Origin: Lepidurus packardi
Taxonomy: Eukaryota > Arthropoda > Branchiopoda > Notostraca > Triopsidae
Direction: 5' to 3'
Length of the DNA: 64,000 nt
NCBI GenBank assembly: GCA_023053545.1
Contig: JAKZAN010000007.1
Span: 8,804,001-8,868,000 of the forward strand
Numbering within the stretch: position 1 is the stretch's first letter; the number at the start of each line of letters is the position of its first letter. Position numbers and translations under genes: made by a program. This document shows positions 35,782 to 47,683 of this stretch, one piece after another. The notes beneath the pieces were generated by a model. It was not told where the DNA came from. It did no database searches and saw only the letters and a program-made list of their open reading frames with translations.

Positions 35782-36305
35782 GCAGCGTTGCTACGTTGTT
35801 TTTAAAAGCTTGCCAAATTTGAATTTTCAAGTCGCCAATATCTCGCCAAAAATAACGAAGGACGGGTTGTCAAAATCGCCATTGATCAATTTAAAATAAT
35901 ATCGTGTATCTAAAATGTATAACTGCCCGTTTATAAGATTTACGTTTATACATTTACTCAAGATAATCGGAAATATCGTCGACGTCAATGAAATATCGGA
36001 TATCGTCAATTCATCTTCGCCTCGAGCGTTTTAATTGACCTCAGTAGTGAGAATTCGCTTTGAACTCGCTTTGACTCTTAACCCGGATATTACCTCGAAT
36101 TGGGAAAGAGAATCTAAAGGAAAGCGGCACGAAGACGTACCAAAGGGAATTATCTTTTTCTTGAAACAAAAAATCTTTATTATACGTAAGGGAACAAGTA
36201 AATCTCCAAATAAATCACCAATCGCCAAGTGCCTTCAAATGCCCGCGAAGCCATGTTCCCAAGTCGCCAAAGTTGGCGAGAAATCACCGTTGTTGGCAAC
36301 GCTGC
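35782..36305. mobile_element. Putative TIR element (524 bp)
   Basis: Ends GCAGCGTTGC and the inverse GCAACGCTGC, with subterminal AAGTCGCCAA and CTCGCCAA motifs on both sides in inverted or direct form. No protein and no clear target duplication. A similar end occurs at 33534. Confidence 0.55.
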
Positions 36306-36677
36306 GGGTGACATGCCTTTAAGTATACGAACGCGCATAGCTTCTGCGCGCGTAACCGCGAAAACTGCTTACCCGATTTTCATTAACTTTATTTAAAAAT
36401 AGGACTTTTGGGAAAGGTTGATTCTTTGAATTTAATACATGTATACGAAATAATTTTTAAGTATATTTTTTCGATATTAATATAAAAGGGACTTACAGCT
36501 TAACATTCGTAATAAATAAATAAAGCTTCAGTTAGAAATAGCACAAAGGGTTGCCTGTTTCAAGGGGTTATCTGTTTTGGTTGGAAGCAAGCGTGGAATG
36601 CGTTAGATCGTGTTGGTAAACAAAAGCTTATTGTGGTTAAACAAGTTGATTTACGTAAATAAAAGGCACAGATAAAA

Positions 36678-38398
36678 ATGTGGGGAGAATTTACAAGTAC
36701 AGCAACACCAACAGAAACACAACAATGGAAGTGTCTCATTTCCAAAGAAGAGATGGACGAATTATGTGCCGCAAGTGAAACTATAAATCCTGAAATAGGT
36801 TTCAGTTACATAAAAAAACAAAAAGAATTTAGCCACCAGTAAGCTTGTACTCCTAATAATTATAATTATACCGTATAAGTCACATTACTATTTGACAGTT
36901 TGGCAGCATCACATTTCACTCTGGATCCTCTAATTGCACACAACATTGACTTACTCAAATGCATAAAACAATGTAAAGAATTCCTAAACACGCTCCAGTA
37001 TTCCCGTCATGAAGTAAAACCTTCTCTCTACATTCATTAAGAAATAAATTAAAAACATCAACTTTCTTTAGTATGAAGAACTCGTTGTTCCAAGCTTACC
37101 TTCCGTACCTTTCCAAAGACATAAACACCCACTTGTTCAAGTTAGTGTAGAAGGTGCGAAGCAGCTTTTAGACCGCTCAGTATATCACACATGTGCATAC
37201 GTCGGTTTTGAAAGTAAAGATCTTAGCTTCGCATTTAAAGATACACAATTTTAGCAAAGTTTCTGTTTTCTTTAGGCGCCACGAATTCCGCGATGGAAGT
37301 TTTGGTCGATTTGGTTGGAGATTACTTATCCAAGTTTACTTTGTTATTGAGGCAAAATGTAGAGAGAGAAGATCTCAATCTCAGCGCCGGATTCCCTGTT
37401 AGTATACCACAATTCTTTGATCCATTGCACATTAAGTTGTTAAGAAATTTTTTTCTAAATCAAATATGGATTTTTCTTAGAAACTCTGAACTCTGTCAAA
37501 CTCACTTTTTGAAAACAGATGCATTGAAATTAATGAAATTTTCTTGAAATTTTCAATGAAATGAATGAATGAAAGTTTCTTGTTAATTGGAAAGCAGAAC
37601 TGTCGTGTTTTAGGCTCTTTTTTCAATTCATTGATAAACGTTTCACCTCACAAGATTGGAAATGACGTTCTCTCATACAAAATGCCATTAAAAAGGTCGC
37701 TAATGCGCAGAAACATTTGAAAGTTTAAAACGTGGAGTAAGAATTCCACATCTAGATAGTTCAATTTTTCAAATTTATAGCAAAATAGTTGAAAATTCGA
37801 AATTTGCAAAGTTTTTCACTTTTTTTTAATCCTTCTAGGACGCGCTCGAGCGTACGTGCCATGACATAGGTCTAGGATCCGTCCAGAACCTATTCCATTA
37901 CCACAAAAGCTTGCTATCGTATAACCGCCTCTTACAGAAGGAGTGTGGTACCCTAAGGTGATAAAACCGAAGCTAAAATTCAATCAATTTTGATTCAAAT
38001 CCACTAAAACCTCAACAGGGCTGAATGTTTGTTAACCCTAAGACAATATCAATCTGAAGCGCACTTCAGTAACCTTCAGAATGATACCTGGAACGAAGGA
38101 GAATCCGAATGGAGCTGTTCTGACGAACCTTCCAAAGTTACGACGGAGAGAAAGTATAAACTTAACCATTCAAATCGATATAGACCGTTTAATCTAAACG
38201 CAATGTAATAGAACGAGTGTTCCTTCACTTCGCTATTTGCTGGGTGACAGTGAAGTCGAGTTAGACACCGAGGATGACGGAATAACAGGAAGCCAGTTAC
38301 ATTTAGAGAATGCACCACCTGGAGTACTCGAAACGGAGATGCAAATGCTAAACACGTTAGAAGAACAAGAAGCCCAAGCCGGGAATAACAAAGTGTAA
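36678..38398 (+). CDS. SUPT7L: SUPT7L-like SAGA/STAGA complex subunit (histone fold)
   Basis: Seven exons, 36678-36838, 36899-37013, 37072-37213, 37276-37397, 37839-37957, 38019-38153 and 38212-38398, all GT-AG with consistent phases, give 326 residues. The region from about residue 116 to 220 (LLDRSVYHTCAYVGFESA, then YLSKFTLLLRQNVERE, GFPDALE and HDIGLGSV) follows human SUPT7L/STAF65-gamma closely, where LLRR..A..CAH.GFE, YCLKFTKLLR and H..GIGSV occupy the same order. This is the histone-fold module that pairs with a TAF10-type partner in the SAGA co-activator in the nucleus. The C-terminus is acidic. The protein is shorter than the vertebrate one (about 414 residues). It converges with the phosphatase-like gene: the two stop codons are 35 bp apart. 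Confidence 0.85.
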
Positions 38399-38433
38399 AA
38401 ACTGTCTCTCTTATGTGTGGAAAGTTATAAAGT

Positions 38434-41006
38434 TCAAACCCATGCCTGTACACGTTTCGTTTGTAAAACTTGGACTTCCGTATTATTGTAATTGGAATTC
38501 TCGGAAATTAAACACGTGTTCGAGCTAGTTAAGTCCGAGCTGGGTTCAGTCCATGTAATTTCAGGTAATGAAGAATTCTGGCCCTGGTTTGGGGCTGGGT
38601 TGGGGCTATTAAAAGGCAGAGTGGTGAATTTGGAGGGCAGTGAATTCAAAAACATCGATCTGCTCTTCAGGAAAGGCTTGTGTTTTAATCGATGGCTACG
38701 TGCACTGTTGGCATGAACTTCCACTACTGCTTCCCGGTCTGGCTTCCGCCAAGACCATCTGAAGAGTTTAGTCTTCCGGGTTTTAGACTCAGGTAAATCA
38801 TTCTCGTTGGGGGAAAACAGGTTTGCGTGTTCCAGACGCTTAAGCGTGTTCAGGAAACCCGGGTTGATTTTAGTGGTTGGACGAACGCTGGTTACAAGTT
38901 GTAAAGCTGTCGAGAAACACATACGTTCCATCTAAAGTAAAAACAAGATTCAATAAACGCTATTTGGTCCTTATTGAGGTTAATGTACCTGCATTAAGTA
39001 CTGGACAACCAAAGCTGGCCCGCGGCTATTACCCTCCATACTAAATACTAGAACATTCCGCTTGGTGCTCCGAGCGCTGTTGATGAACTTGTTGACTTCT
39101 TCGAAGTATGGTACAATGTTTTCGTCATCTTGATCATCAATACTTCGGAAACAAAAGAGAGAATTCAATCGTAAATTAAAAGTGAGAATTGTAATAAGAA
39201 TTGCCAGACGGAAAAGAGAGAAAACATCAATACAGGTAAACATTAATTTTATATTTATAATAATGAATTTAGGGATATCGGAAGGGATATCGTCTTGATC
39301 ATCAATACTTCGGAAACAAAAGAGAGAATTCAATCGTAAATTAAAAGTGAGAATTATAAGAAGAATTACCAGACGGAAAAGAGAGTAAACATCAATAAAG
39401 GTAAACATTAATTTTATATTTATAATAATGAATTTAGGGATATCCGAAGGGATATATTGATCATCAATACTTCGGAAACAAAAGAGAGAATCCAATCGTA
39501 AATTAAAAGTGAGAATTATAATAAGAATTACCAGCCGGAAAAGAGAGAAAACATCAATAAAGGTAAACATTAATTTGATATTTATAATAATGAATTTAGG
39601 GGTATCCGAAGTAGACTACAGAGTTCTTCAACTGTGTAGTCTACTTCGAAGACCCCTAACAGATTACATAAAGGTTCCAAATACCAATAATGAAATAGTA
39701 TGAATTTAGGGGTATCCGAAGTAGACTACAGAGTTCTTCAACTGTGTAGTCTACTTGGAAGACCCCTAACAGATTACATAAAGGTTCGAAATACCAATAA
39801 TGAAATAGTAAGATATAAATGTAGGCATAGTAATAAATACTAAAATGTACATGAAATGTAGTGCGATAGATGTACTACGACAACATGAAAACAAGGGAAG
39901 AGGTAGAAGATATAAAAAAACGTAAAACAAGGAACGTACTTAATGTAAAGGCGTGACCTCGGATGAGCTATTTGCAAAGGGCAGGTACATGGGCAGAGCG
40001 TTTTCCTATGCGGAGGAACTTTCGTGGGTCGGGTATTGGTTACGTCTACCAATGCTTGGATGTGCAATCTGCACAGTAATGGCTCGCAGTAAGGCGCGTC
40101 CACACTTCCCAGGTACAGATAGTCAAGCACCTGTACCTTTATATAATTAGCTAAACCTTTCGCTATGCAGTTTAGTTAAACTAACATGCGACATGAAGGG
40201 ATGCTGCGGCTTTTTGGCCAATTTCGCGTCGATGAACGATTCGGATCTGTGTTTGTTCAAGGGAACGAGTCGTTGTTTAGTACCCACGTTCAGAAGAGTC
40301 GGACTTTGGTCCTCATTTGTATTGTAGTTGACTTTTAGGGGTGTCACAAACGTACGGTTAGTACGGTTATTATGGTGCATAGATTGGGGTTGGATTAAGC
40401 CGCTGCGGCGAGTAAAGTTTAAGTCTTGCAATCGCCGAAAATCAGGGGCGGTGACCCATGATCCTACTCGAGTGTTTTTTTCGCGCTAAGAAAGTTTATC
40501 ATCAAAGATATTATGTTCGTATCTAAATAGTTTCGGGGAACGCGAGTTTGCCCTAGCTAATCACTCACCTCGGGTACATGTGAAGCTGATAACTGCTTAG
40601 CAGCAATCCGCTTAGGGTAGGCACTTTCGTCGGTAGTTGTAGTTGTCCATGGCAATTGGGGCATTACTTCCACCTTTCGCACGTTACAGTCCCACAGTTT
40701 AATTCCCTGTTACTTGGCAATAGAAAAGCGTAAAAAAGAAATCCTTACTTTGACGTACGAAGGCGTTACAGGTACCGAACGCGTACCTTTGCGGTCGTCC
40801 GCTTCCATTGCAACGAGGAAGCGCGTCCGAGAGTTGGGAGAATCACTTTCGGTATGAATTTGCTGTTGGAACAGCTGCGATGAACAGCTTCTCTCAATCC
40901 GGCGGTTGTTGGTAACCAAGGGAACTTGGAGCCCGTGTGGGAAGTAAGGTAAAAAGCACGTCGGCCGGAAGCTTTGATCGACGCTAATGACGTAAAGGAT
41001 TAGTTG
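38434..41006 (-). CDS. Dual-specificity-phosphatase-fold pseudophosphatase
   Basis: Minus-strand exons 41006-40749, 40706-40569, 40485-40186, 40130-39958, 39142-38989 and 38931-38434 are open, phase-consistent and give 506 residues plus an unidentified start; the 41006 exon follows an AG and contains no suitable first Met, so a 5' exon is missing. A DSP domain follows about 230 unassigned residues: LDYLYLGSVDAP, ALVDVT, YFEEVNKFINSA, then VLVFSMEGNSRG, and RPTTKINPGFLNTLKRLE. The catalytic signature HC-x5-R reads FS-MEGNS-R, so Cys is Ser and the Arg is kept, as in STYX-type pseudophosphatases that bind phosphoproteins without catalysis. The C-terminal tail is basic and low in complexity. Confidence 0.75.
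39128..39615. repeat. Three 162-165-bp tandem repeats carrying a splice acceptor
   Basis: TTGATCATCAATACTTCGG recurs at 39130, 39295 and 39457. On the minus strand each unit includes the acceptor TTTGTTTCCGAAG and the first 15-20 bases of the phosphatase-like gene's fifth listed exon; only the 39142 copy continues as a full exon. Confidence 0.9.
39593..39812. repeat. 106-bp tandem duplication with hairpin
   Basis: Two nearly identical units starting at GGGGTATCCGAAGTAGACTA (39600 and 39706). Each holds the inverted repeat AGTAGACTACA / TGTAGTCTACT around GAGTTCTTCAACTG. Confidence 0.9.
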
Positions 41007-41039
41007 CTAAACTACGCCAAGGGAAAGCTTAGGGACCAG

Positions 41040-41260
41040 TAATTTCTTATTAAAATACTGTCTGTACTACGGCTTTTTAGCTCCATAACTTGTATTGCTT
41101 TTAACTAAAGTAGCAAAGCGATCTTTTACAGTAGAAAAGTAAACAAAAGTAATTTCTTATTAAAATACTGTCTGCAGTACGGCTTTTAGTTCCATAACTT
41201 GTATTGCTTTTAACTAAAGTAGCAAAGCGATCTTTTACAGTAGAAATGTAAACAAAACTA
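41040..41260. repeat. 110-bp tandem duplication
   Basis: TAATTTCTTATTAAAATACTG through GTAGAAA-GTAAACAAAA is present twice in tandem with few differences, just upstream (on the minus strand) of the first recognised exon of the phosphatase-like gene. It is followed by two weaker 50-bp units with TAACTTGGAATCGATC-like cores (41310-41420). Confidence 0.88.
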
Positions 41261-41585
41261 ATTTGATACCCAAAAAATAAATTCTGAAATTTTAATTTCG
41301 ATCACTTACACTTAGCAAAAACTTAGGATCGATACATTTAATTTCGATTGCTGCCAAGCAATAACTTGGAATCGATCATTTCAAATTTGCTTACTGCCAA
41401 GCAACAACTTAGGAATCAGCATGTCTAGAATGTACAGTCTACAAGTTGACTTCAAAATCCATAATTTTGTTTTGCTTTGCTTACATAAACGTAGTGTCTA
41501 GTTCGGAAGGTCGCATAATAATCAAAGTACAATGTTGGTAGATAACGTTTGTAAGAGAGACAAATTCTCTAGACGATCTATCGGT

Positions 41586-42125
41586 ACAACACTCTTCTCT
41601 GTTGTTATTCGTTCTATTTTCGCTAGATGGCGTTGTAAGCATGAGACGCTTGTTATAACATTCCAGTTTTATCAGCAGAAGACGGAAGTAATTGTATATT
41701 AAACCAAGTGCAGGGTAATTATTTAGGTTAGAACTTGGATGGTACGGGGCCTAGCCAAGCTACAAATGAAACTCGCATGCTTTCCCAAAGGCATATGGTC
41801 GAACACTCAAGTTTATTTGACATGCCGTGCGTCAGAAGCAAATTAAGAAATAAGCACAACACTCTTCTCTCTTGTTATTCGTTCTGTTTTCGCTAGATGG
41901 CGTTGTAGGCATGAGACGCTTATTATAACATTCCAGTTTTATCAGCAGAAGACGGAAGTAATTGTATATTAAACCAAGTGCAGGGTAATTATTTAGGTTA
42001 GAACTTGGATGGTACGGGGCCTAGCCAAGCTACAAATGAAACTCGCATGCTTTCCCAAAGGCATATGGTCGAACACTCAAGTTTATTTGACATGCCGTGC
42101 GTCAGAAGCAAATTAAGAAATAAGC
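41586..42125. repeat. 270-bp tandem duplication
   Basis: Two units start at 41586 and 41856 (ACAACACTCTTCTCT) and differ at only a few positions. They end AAATTAAGAAATAAG. The sequence GCTAGATGGCG-TTGTA is part of each. No coding frame. Located between the two minus-strand genes. Confidence 0.93.
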
Positions 42126-42355
42126 TACACACGTGCTGAACACATAAGTATACATAGAAGTACTTGACCTACACAGTTGTACTGCGACACAGTTCCCATA
42201 GCTATAAAACATACGATACGGGAAGTGTAAGAGAGACTGTATGTGAGGGATAAAAAGGGGTTTTTAACGATACAACGTGTATGGGATCAAAACCAAAAAA
42301 TGGTAAAAAAGCAGTCACAGAGGGAGAGGGATAAAAACAACCAGAATGTTCATGT

Positions 42356-43577
42356 TTATACAGACATCTGCTCTTTCTCCCGGTTTTCGATTAGCCCCAC
42401 CTTCCCAAGGAAGTCTTGGACTTCCAAGCGATACTCTTCAGGGTGATGATGAAAGTGACCCACGTGTGGTGAAGATTTCCAACACTTTACAGACACCTAG
42501 ACGAAATACAAACAAACGGAACGTATTTAAACAGCAGTATTTTTAGATTATTATTATTATTATTATTATTTTTTTTTATGCAACGTACTTCCACGCCATT
42601 TTGGACCCAGGACTTTTTAAGTCGCAAGTTTCCTTCCGGTGAACCAACAGGATCAGCTTGGGAGAAGAGCATCAAGGCTGGTACGGGCATACCTCGGTGG
42701 AATGCGGCGCTTGATTGCAGGTAATGAGTAGTCGCCTTTTGGTGGAACACATGCATATGATAGCTGTCCACAACATAGGTTAAACGTGTGACGGAAGAGC
42801 ATACGATTTACTTGATGTATTTCTCGAAGCTCTTCCTGAGGAAGGGATTCCTGGGGAATAAGGCAGCAGGAAAGCCTTTGGGTATGCCTTCGAAATCGAC
42901 TGCACTATCCCAGATCTGCCCTTGCAAGGAAGAAATCAGCGGTCGCAGATTGTCCGGGTCTTGGCTGATCCGGAGCAAAACTTCTCCCCAGAAATATCCC
43001 GCTACCGAAAACCCGTGAACAACCGAAGGCCGGTACAACGGATTTGCAGCTAAAAATTGCAACAGCTCATGCGCCACCAGCTATTACAGAGTGTGAGTAT
43101 TAATTCCTCTTAATTGAAATATGTTACTTGACTTCCAGTGATCGGCCAGAGTAACTGCCATGGAGTTAATCTGACGTTTAAAACGTCGTATCCATGGCCC
43201 ATGTAAAACTGGGCGTGTTTTTGGACGTGCTTGGGCTGAGCCAGCATCCAGTTTACTATAATGACCAGTCTTCGGTCTTCCAAATTCCCTTCTTCGGTTC
43301 TGACTTTCAGCATACTCGCTGCGGTAGGAAACCCTGACTATTGTAAAGGAAAAAATTCAAAAATTCTTGTAATGCTTGAGAGGTAACTTTCGGATTAAAA
43401 TATCAAAGAACTTACAATTGGCATTGTTGGTTTTTCTTTGACGACAGTCAAAGATTTGGTTGCAGTAATAATCTTCATGTTTTTGGTCAACGGGATCGTT
43501 GAATGCAACCGCTGCAGAATTTTCATGTCTGAAAATATTTTCTGCAGCATCACAGAAGATTGCTTGACGTAGATCAT
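42356..43577 (-). CDS. TMEM53-like alpha/beta hydrolase (DUF829)
   Basis: Minus-strand exons 43577-43416, 43337-43128, 43080-42812, 42763-42589 and 42496-42356 give 318 residues with all phases matching. DUF829 features in order: VIIVNWMLAQPKHVQKHAQFY (WxxA...YxxxG), the nucleophile elbow HGFSVAG with catalytic Ser, IWDSAVDF, MLFSQADPV with the acid, and SSPHVGHF...HHPEEY with the His. The N-terminus has basic and hydrophobic residues (VMLQKIFSDMKILQRL) that could target mitochondria or a membrane. Family members such as TMEM53 are nuclear-envelope or membrane-associated hydrolase-fold proteins whose substrates are not settled. A TTA microsatellite (42547-42570) lies in the last intron. Confidence 0.85.
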
Positions 43578-43900
43578 TGTTGCTCTATAGTGTGAGAGTT
43601 TTAAAACGATCAATTTAAACAAACCACTTCCTTGTAACTTAACTGTAATCTATACTAAAGACACATTCAAGTCACTGACTATCTCAAGCTCTCCAAAGCT
43701 TGATACCCGTTCACCTCCCAGACAAGGGAGACGAGCGAGATAACAAACACAGAATAAAGTCACTGCGTCAACGATCGTGATCGATTTGGCCGCATTATCG
43801 ATACTTAAACCTACCAACCGGCCATCCTTGTAGCTTGAGCCTCTACGGAGCGCCGTTCCTTAGAACGTTCGATTATCATTGTTGCTCTATAGTGTGAGAG
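43573..43900 (+). repeat. 28-bp direct repeat flanking the TMEM53-like start
   Basis: ATCATTGTTGCTCTATAGTG plus TGAGAGTT occurs at 43573-43600, across the start codon region of the TMEM53-like gene on the opposite strand, and again at 43873-43900, 300 bp upstream of it. Confidence 0.85.
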
Positions 43901-44523
43901 TTACAATTCGTATGACAATGACATGTATACAATTATCACAATAAACTATAGTTACTAGAAAAAACTTAGTAGAGTTCCTATCGCACTATATTTACTAAAT
44001 TAACGTCAGATTTGGTAAGTGATAACATATAAGAGAACTTTTTAGACATGCAACGTTGGGGGTACGGCTTCATAGTGCACCATCATGGCGGATTGTACCC
44101 TTTACTATCGTCCTAGGGTCTAACTATCGAGTAGGCTAGTGATCACGTGGCAAAGGCATGCCTTAATGTTTTGATTGAATAGCGATGGGAGTGCTGTCCA
44201 CGTGGAAAGAACCTGTCTTGCATTTTTTTTATCGATCACGTTGTATAAAAGGAGTAGTTGATGATTATCCATGACATAGTGTTATTAACGTTTTATACAA
44301 TGCGACTTTTTATCACAGTATCCCAGTATGCGAAAAGAAAGAGATGAAATAGACATCCGGCTCTCAAAAGATTTAAGATCTGGCTAACCTTGAAAATTTT
44401 CAAGTGCAAAGCCAAGACAGATAAGCCGAGATAAGAGTCTCATAAATTTTATACTGTCGTTAACTTTCATACTCAACTTTCTTTGCCATATGGGATGAAA
44501 TCATATGCAAAGGAGGGTCTAAA
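43901..44523. other. Intergenic, nothing recognised
   Basis: No supported frame or element seen. Confidence 0.4.
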
Positions 44524-45700
44524 AATAAACAGCGAATAATGGCCAAGGTCAGGACTGCGAGGAATCCTCGTACTTGATTACTCATTTACAATTCAAAAAT
44601 AATTTCATTGCAGTTTGCGCACAACAGCCTTAACATGTGCATATCATAAATCTGGCTGTAATGTCCACTTTCTATACACCCTTCAAACGTACTTTATACG
44701 TACTTTTACGTACTTTTTACATACTTTACATACTTTTTACGTACTTCACGTACTTTTTACGTAGTTCACGTACCTTTTACGTACTTTACGTACTTTTTAC
44801 GTACTTTACGTACTTTTTACGTACTTTACGTACTTTTTACATACTTTACGTACCTTATACGTACTTTATACGTACTTTATACGTACTTTTACGTACTTTA
44901 CGTACTTTTTACGTACTTTTATACGTACTTTCTGTACGCCCTTCAAGGTTTTATTCTTATTCGTTAAGTTGCAAGTCAAGGCTGATATTGATTGTCATAT
45001 ATCGTTGTGTCTATTCTAATTCACGATGATACAAATAATAGTTATTTAATTTGGCCAATTAATCGGCCTGCTAATTGAATCAGTATGGACATTCAGTTCA
45101 GTTACGCAAAAGACAAGCAAATCCTGTCTTGGAACCATTTTTACGTGCATGTTACTTATCAGATAGATTAACCAAGAGATAAATCTCAGAAGTGTTATAA
45201 TGTCGTGAATATTCGTGTTCATATTCCTTTTTCCATATCGTATGCGGCAAATAATGGCCAAGGTCACGACTACGAAGAATCCTCGTACTTGTTCAATTAG
45301 TTGCAATTCAAATGTACTTTAAAGTACTTTCATGGCGGTTTGCACAGAACAGCCTTAATATGAGCATATCGTAAATCTTGCTATAGTACCCATTTTGTAT
45401 GCCTTTACATGGCCTTTAGCTTTCTATTCTTGTTCATTACAAGGTTTTCGTAAGTCAATTTTTTTTTTGTGTATGCTCAACCCGTGTAGGCTTTCGTCTA
45501 TTGCGGAGTTATATTGATTTCCATAGGTCGCCGTGTCTTTTATAATTCACGATGATATAAATACTAGTTATTTAATTTGGCAAATTAATCGACCTGTTAA
45601 TTGTAACATTAAGAACATCTTTCCCACTTTCAATTACGCGTCAGAGCTAAGGAAATCCTACCTTGTAACCTACTTTACGTGTATGTTAGTTACACTAGAT
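44524..45700 (+). repeat. Diverged tandem duplication, about 725 bp period
   Basis: AATAATGGCCAAGGTCA, GAATCCTCGTACTTG, ACAGCCTTAA, and then ATTCACGATGATA and TTATTTAATTTGGC-AATTAATCG appear in the same order from about 44535 and again from about 45249. The first unit holds the TTTACGTAC minisatellite, absent from the second. Confidence 0.8.
44665..44945 (+). repeat. TTTACGTAC minisatellite
   Basis: About 25 units of 9-13 bp built on ACGTACTTTT/ACGTACTTT. The ORF across it is a by-product of the repeat. Confidence 0.93.
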
Positions 45701-47274
45701 GGCGTGCGCATCGGCAAAATGTCAGCAAATACGCAGTTGTTTTTAAACCCGAACATTATTAACTGTAAGTATTTGAAATGTCAACAGTATCCTTATATAC
45801 TATAAATGAAGTCAAAAGGCAAAATCTCATTTGCTTGTATGTCATATAAACTCCACATTGGGACCACAATCCAACAAGCAACATTTAGAGGTACTAAGAC
45901 CTATTGTATCCCGACTTGAGGCCCCATGGAGGGCTCCGGAAGGTAAAATATGCCATGAGGTTTGGATTACCGATCTGCGACGTTTTACTAGCTCATATTG
46001 ACGGGAACCTTGAACGAGTTGCTAGGCAACAATGACTTCCATTTTTTGTCACATAATTCTTCGTTCATACTCATCGCGAACTCTTTACGTTCTAGATATC
46101 TAGGTATATTGTTGGGACAGTGTTAGAAAAAAACTATATGGAAGTAATTACCAATGCCTTACCTGTATTAATACCTACTAGTACTCACTATGCAATACCG
46201 ACTCCTTAACTATTTAAACTAATAGTGCTATTTAACAGTAGTTATCCTTACCAATGAGTGTGAAACCTCCCAAGTTTTTTTTTTATTCTACTCTAGCCTG
46301 TATTAAGCTCGCCGTACACTGTAAAACTTACCATTTAAGTATAGCTTGCAAAGTTTAAATTTCGAAAGCTACGAAACTTTCCTCCCAAGCAGTACATGTT
46401 ATTGCTTGAAGAAAGGTTGTGGTTGAGTTTTTACGGTACATAAATGCTAGGTTGCGAACTTTGTAAGCCCTTTTCGCCGACTAAATTTGTAGGGAAAGGA
46501 AACTTGTTCGGAGGATTTCATTAGAACAATGCAATCATGATAAACCACTACAGATAATACGTATATATATATATATATAGTTTAAAAACAAATATATATA
46601 TATATTGTTTATAGTACAAGTTTATATATTGTTGTTTATAGTACAAGTTTATATATTGTTGTTTATAGTACAAGTATATATATTGTTTAAAAACAAATAT
46701 ATATTATTTAACGTATATATTCTACAAAACAAAGCAGTTTTTAAACAGTATAGATTGTTTAAAAACTGTGATTATCTTCTGCTAAAGCGAAATCCTGAAA
46801 GTGACTCGTTAATTTTTTGTTCCAGCTCGTTTTTACAGTCTATATACCAGTTTTGTCATATAGAAGAACGCCATTCCACATATGGTGGTGGTGCATGTAT
46901 ATATATTGTGTGTGTGTACTGTACAAAGACGGCCAATGCACCTGTCGGCTCCCTAGGGTGTCAGACAGTAGTGGCATTGTGCACACAATAGGGGAACTGC
47001 CGGACTCATTACCTGTCATTGCTTATCTGTCTTTTCCCTTGGTCTACCACGTATCCGCCCCATGTGTTCCCCCTCCTTTTTTTTGCTTCTATCCGCTAAT
47101 GATCAATGAATTCCAGGTGGAATAACTCACGGGCAACTACGATAACTAACTTGCGTTTGCGAATCAAATTACTTAAGCCTACGCAAACACTACGCCTATT
47201 ACATTCTAAGCGGAACGCCAAAACTTAAACCAGCCGTTTTTATTGTTACTTCCAGCGAAATACATTTGCAATTG
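45701..47274. other. Intergenic, AT-rich, no gene recognised
   Basis: A repeat of GTTTATAGTACAAGTTTATATATT (46605-46690) and flanking ATATAT runs are the only structure. The open frames here are repeat- or composition-driven. Confidence 0.4.
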
Positions 47275-47683
47275 CATTAAGAAATACATGAGCAAATACT
47301 TTAACAAATACATTAGCAAATACTTAAACAAATACATTAGCAAATTCTTTAACAAATACATGAGCAAATACTTTAACAAATACATTAGCAAATACTTTAA
47401 CAAATACATGAGCAAATACTTTAACAAATACATTAGCCAATACTTTAACAAATACATTAGCCAATACTTTAACAAATACATTAGCCAATACTTTAACAAA
47501 TACATTAGCAAATACTTTAACAAATACATTAGCAAATACTTTAACAAATACATTAGCAAATACTTTAACAAATACATGAGCAAATACTTTAACAAATACA
47601 TTAGCAAATACTTTAACAAATACATGAGCAAATACTTTAACAAATACATTAGCCAATACTTTAACAAATACATTAGCAAATAG
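47275..47683. repeat. 24-bp minisatellite
   Basis: About 17 units of AAATACTTTAACAAATACAT plus TAGC (or GAGC, TAGCC variants). The period is a multiple of three, so frames stay open on both strands (KYFNKYIS-type and VFVKVFAN-type repeats), but no start context, conserved domain or splice structure supports coding. Confidence 0.95.
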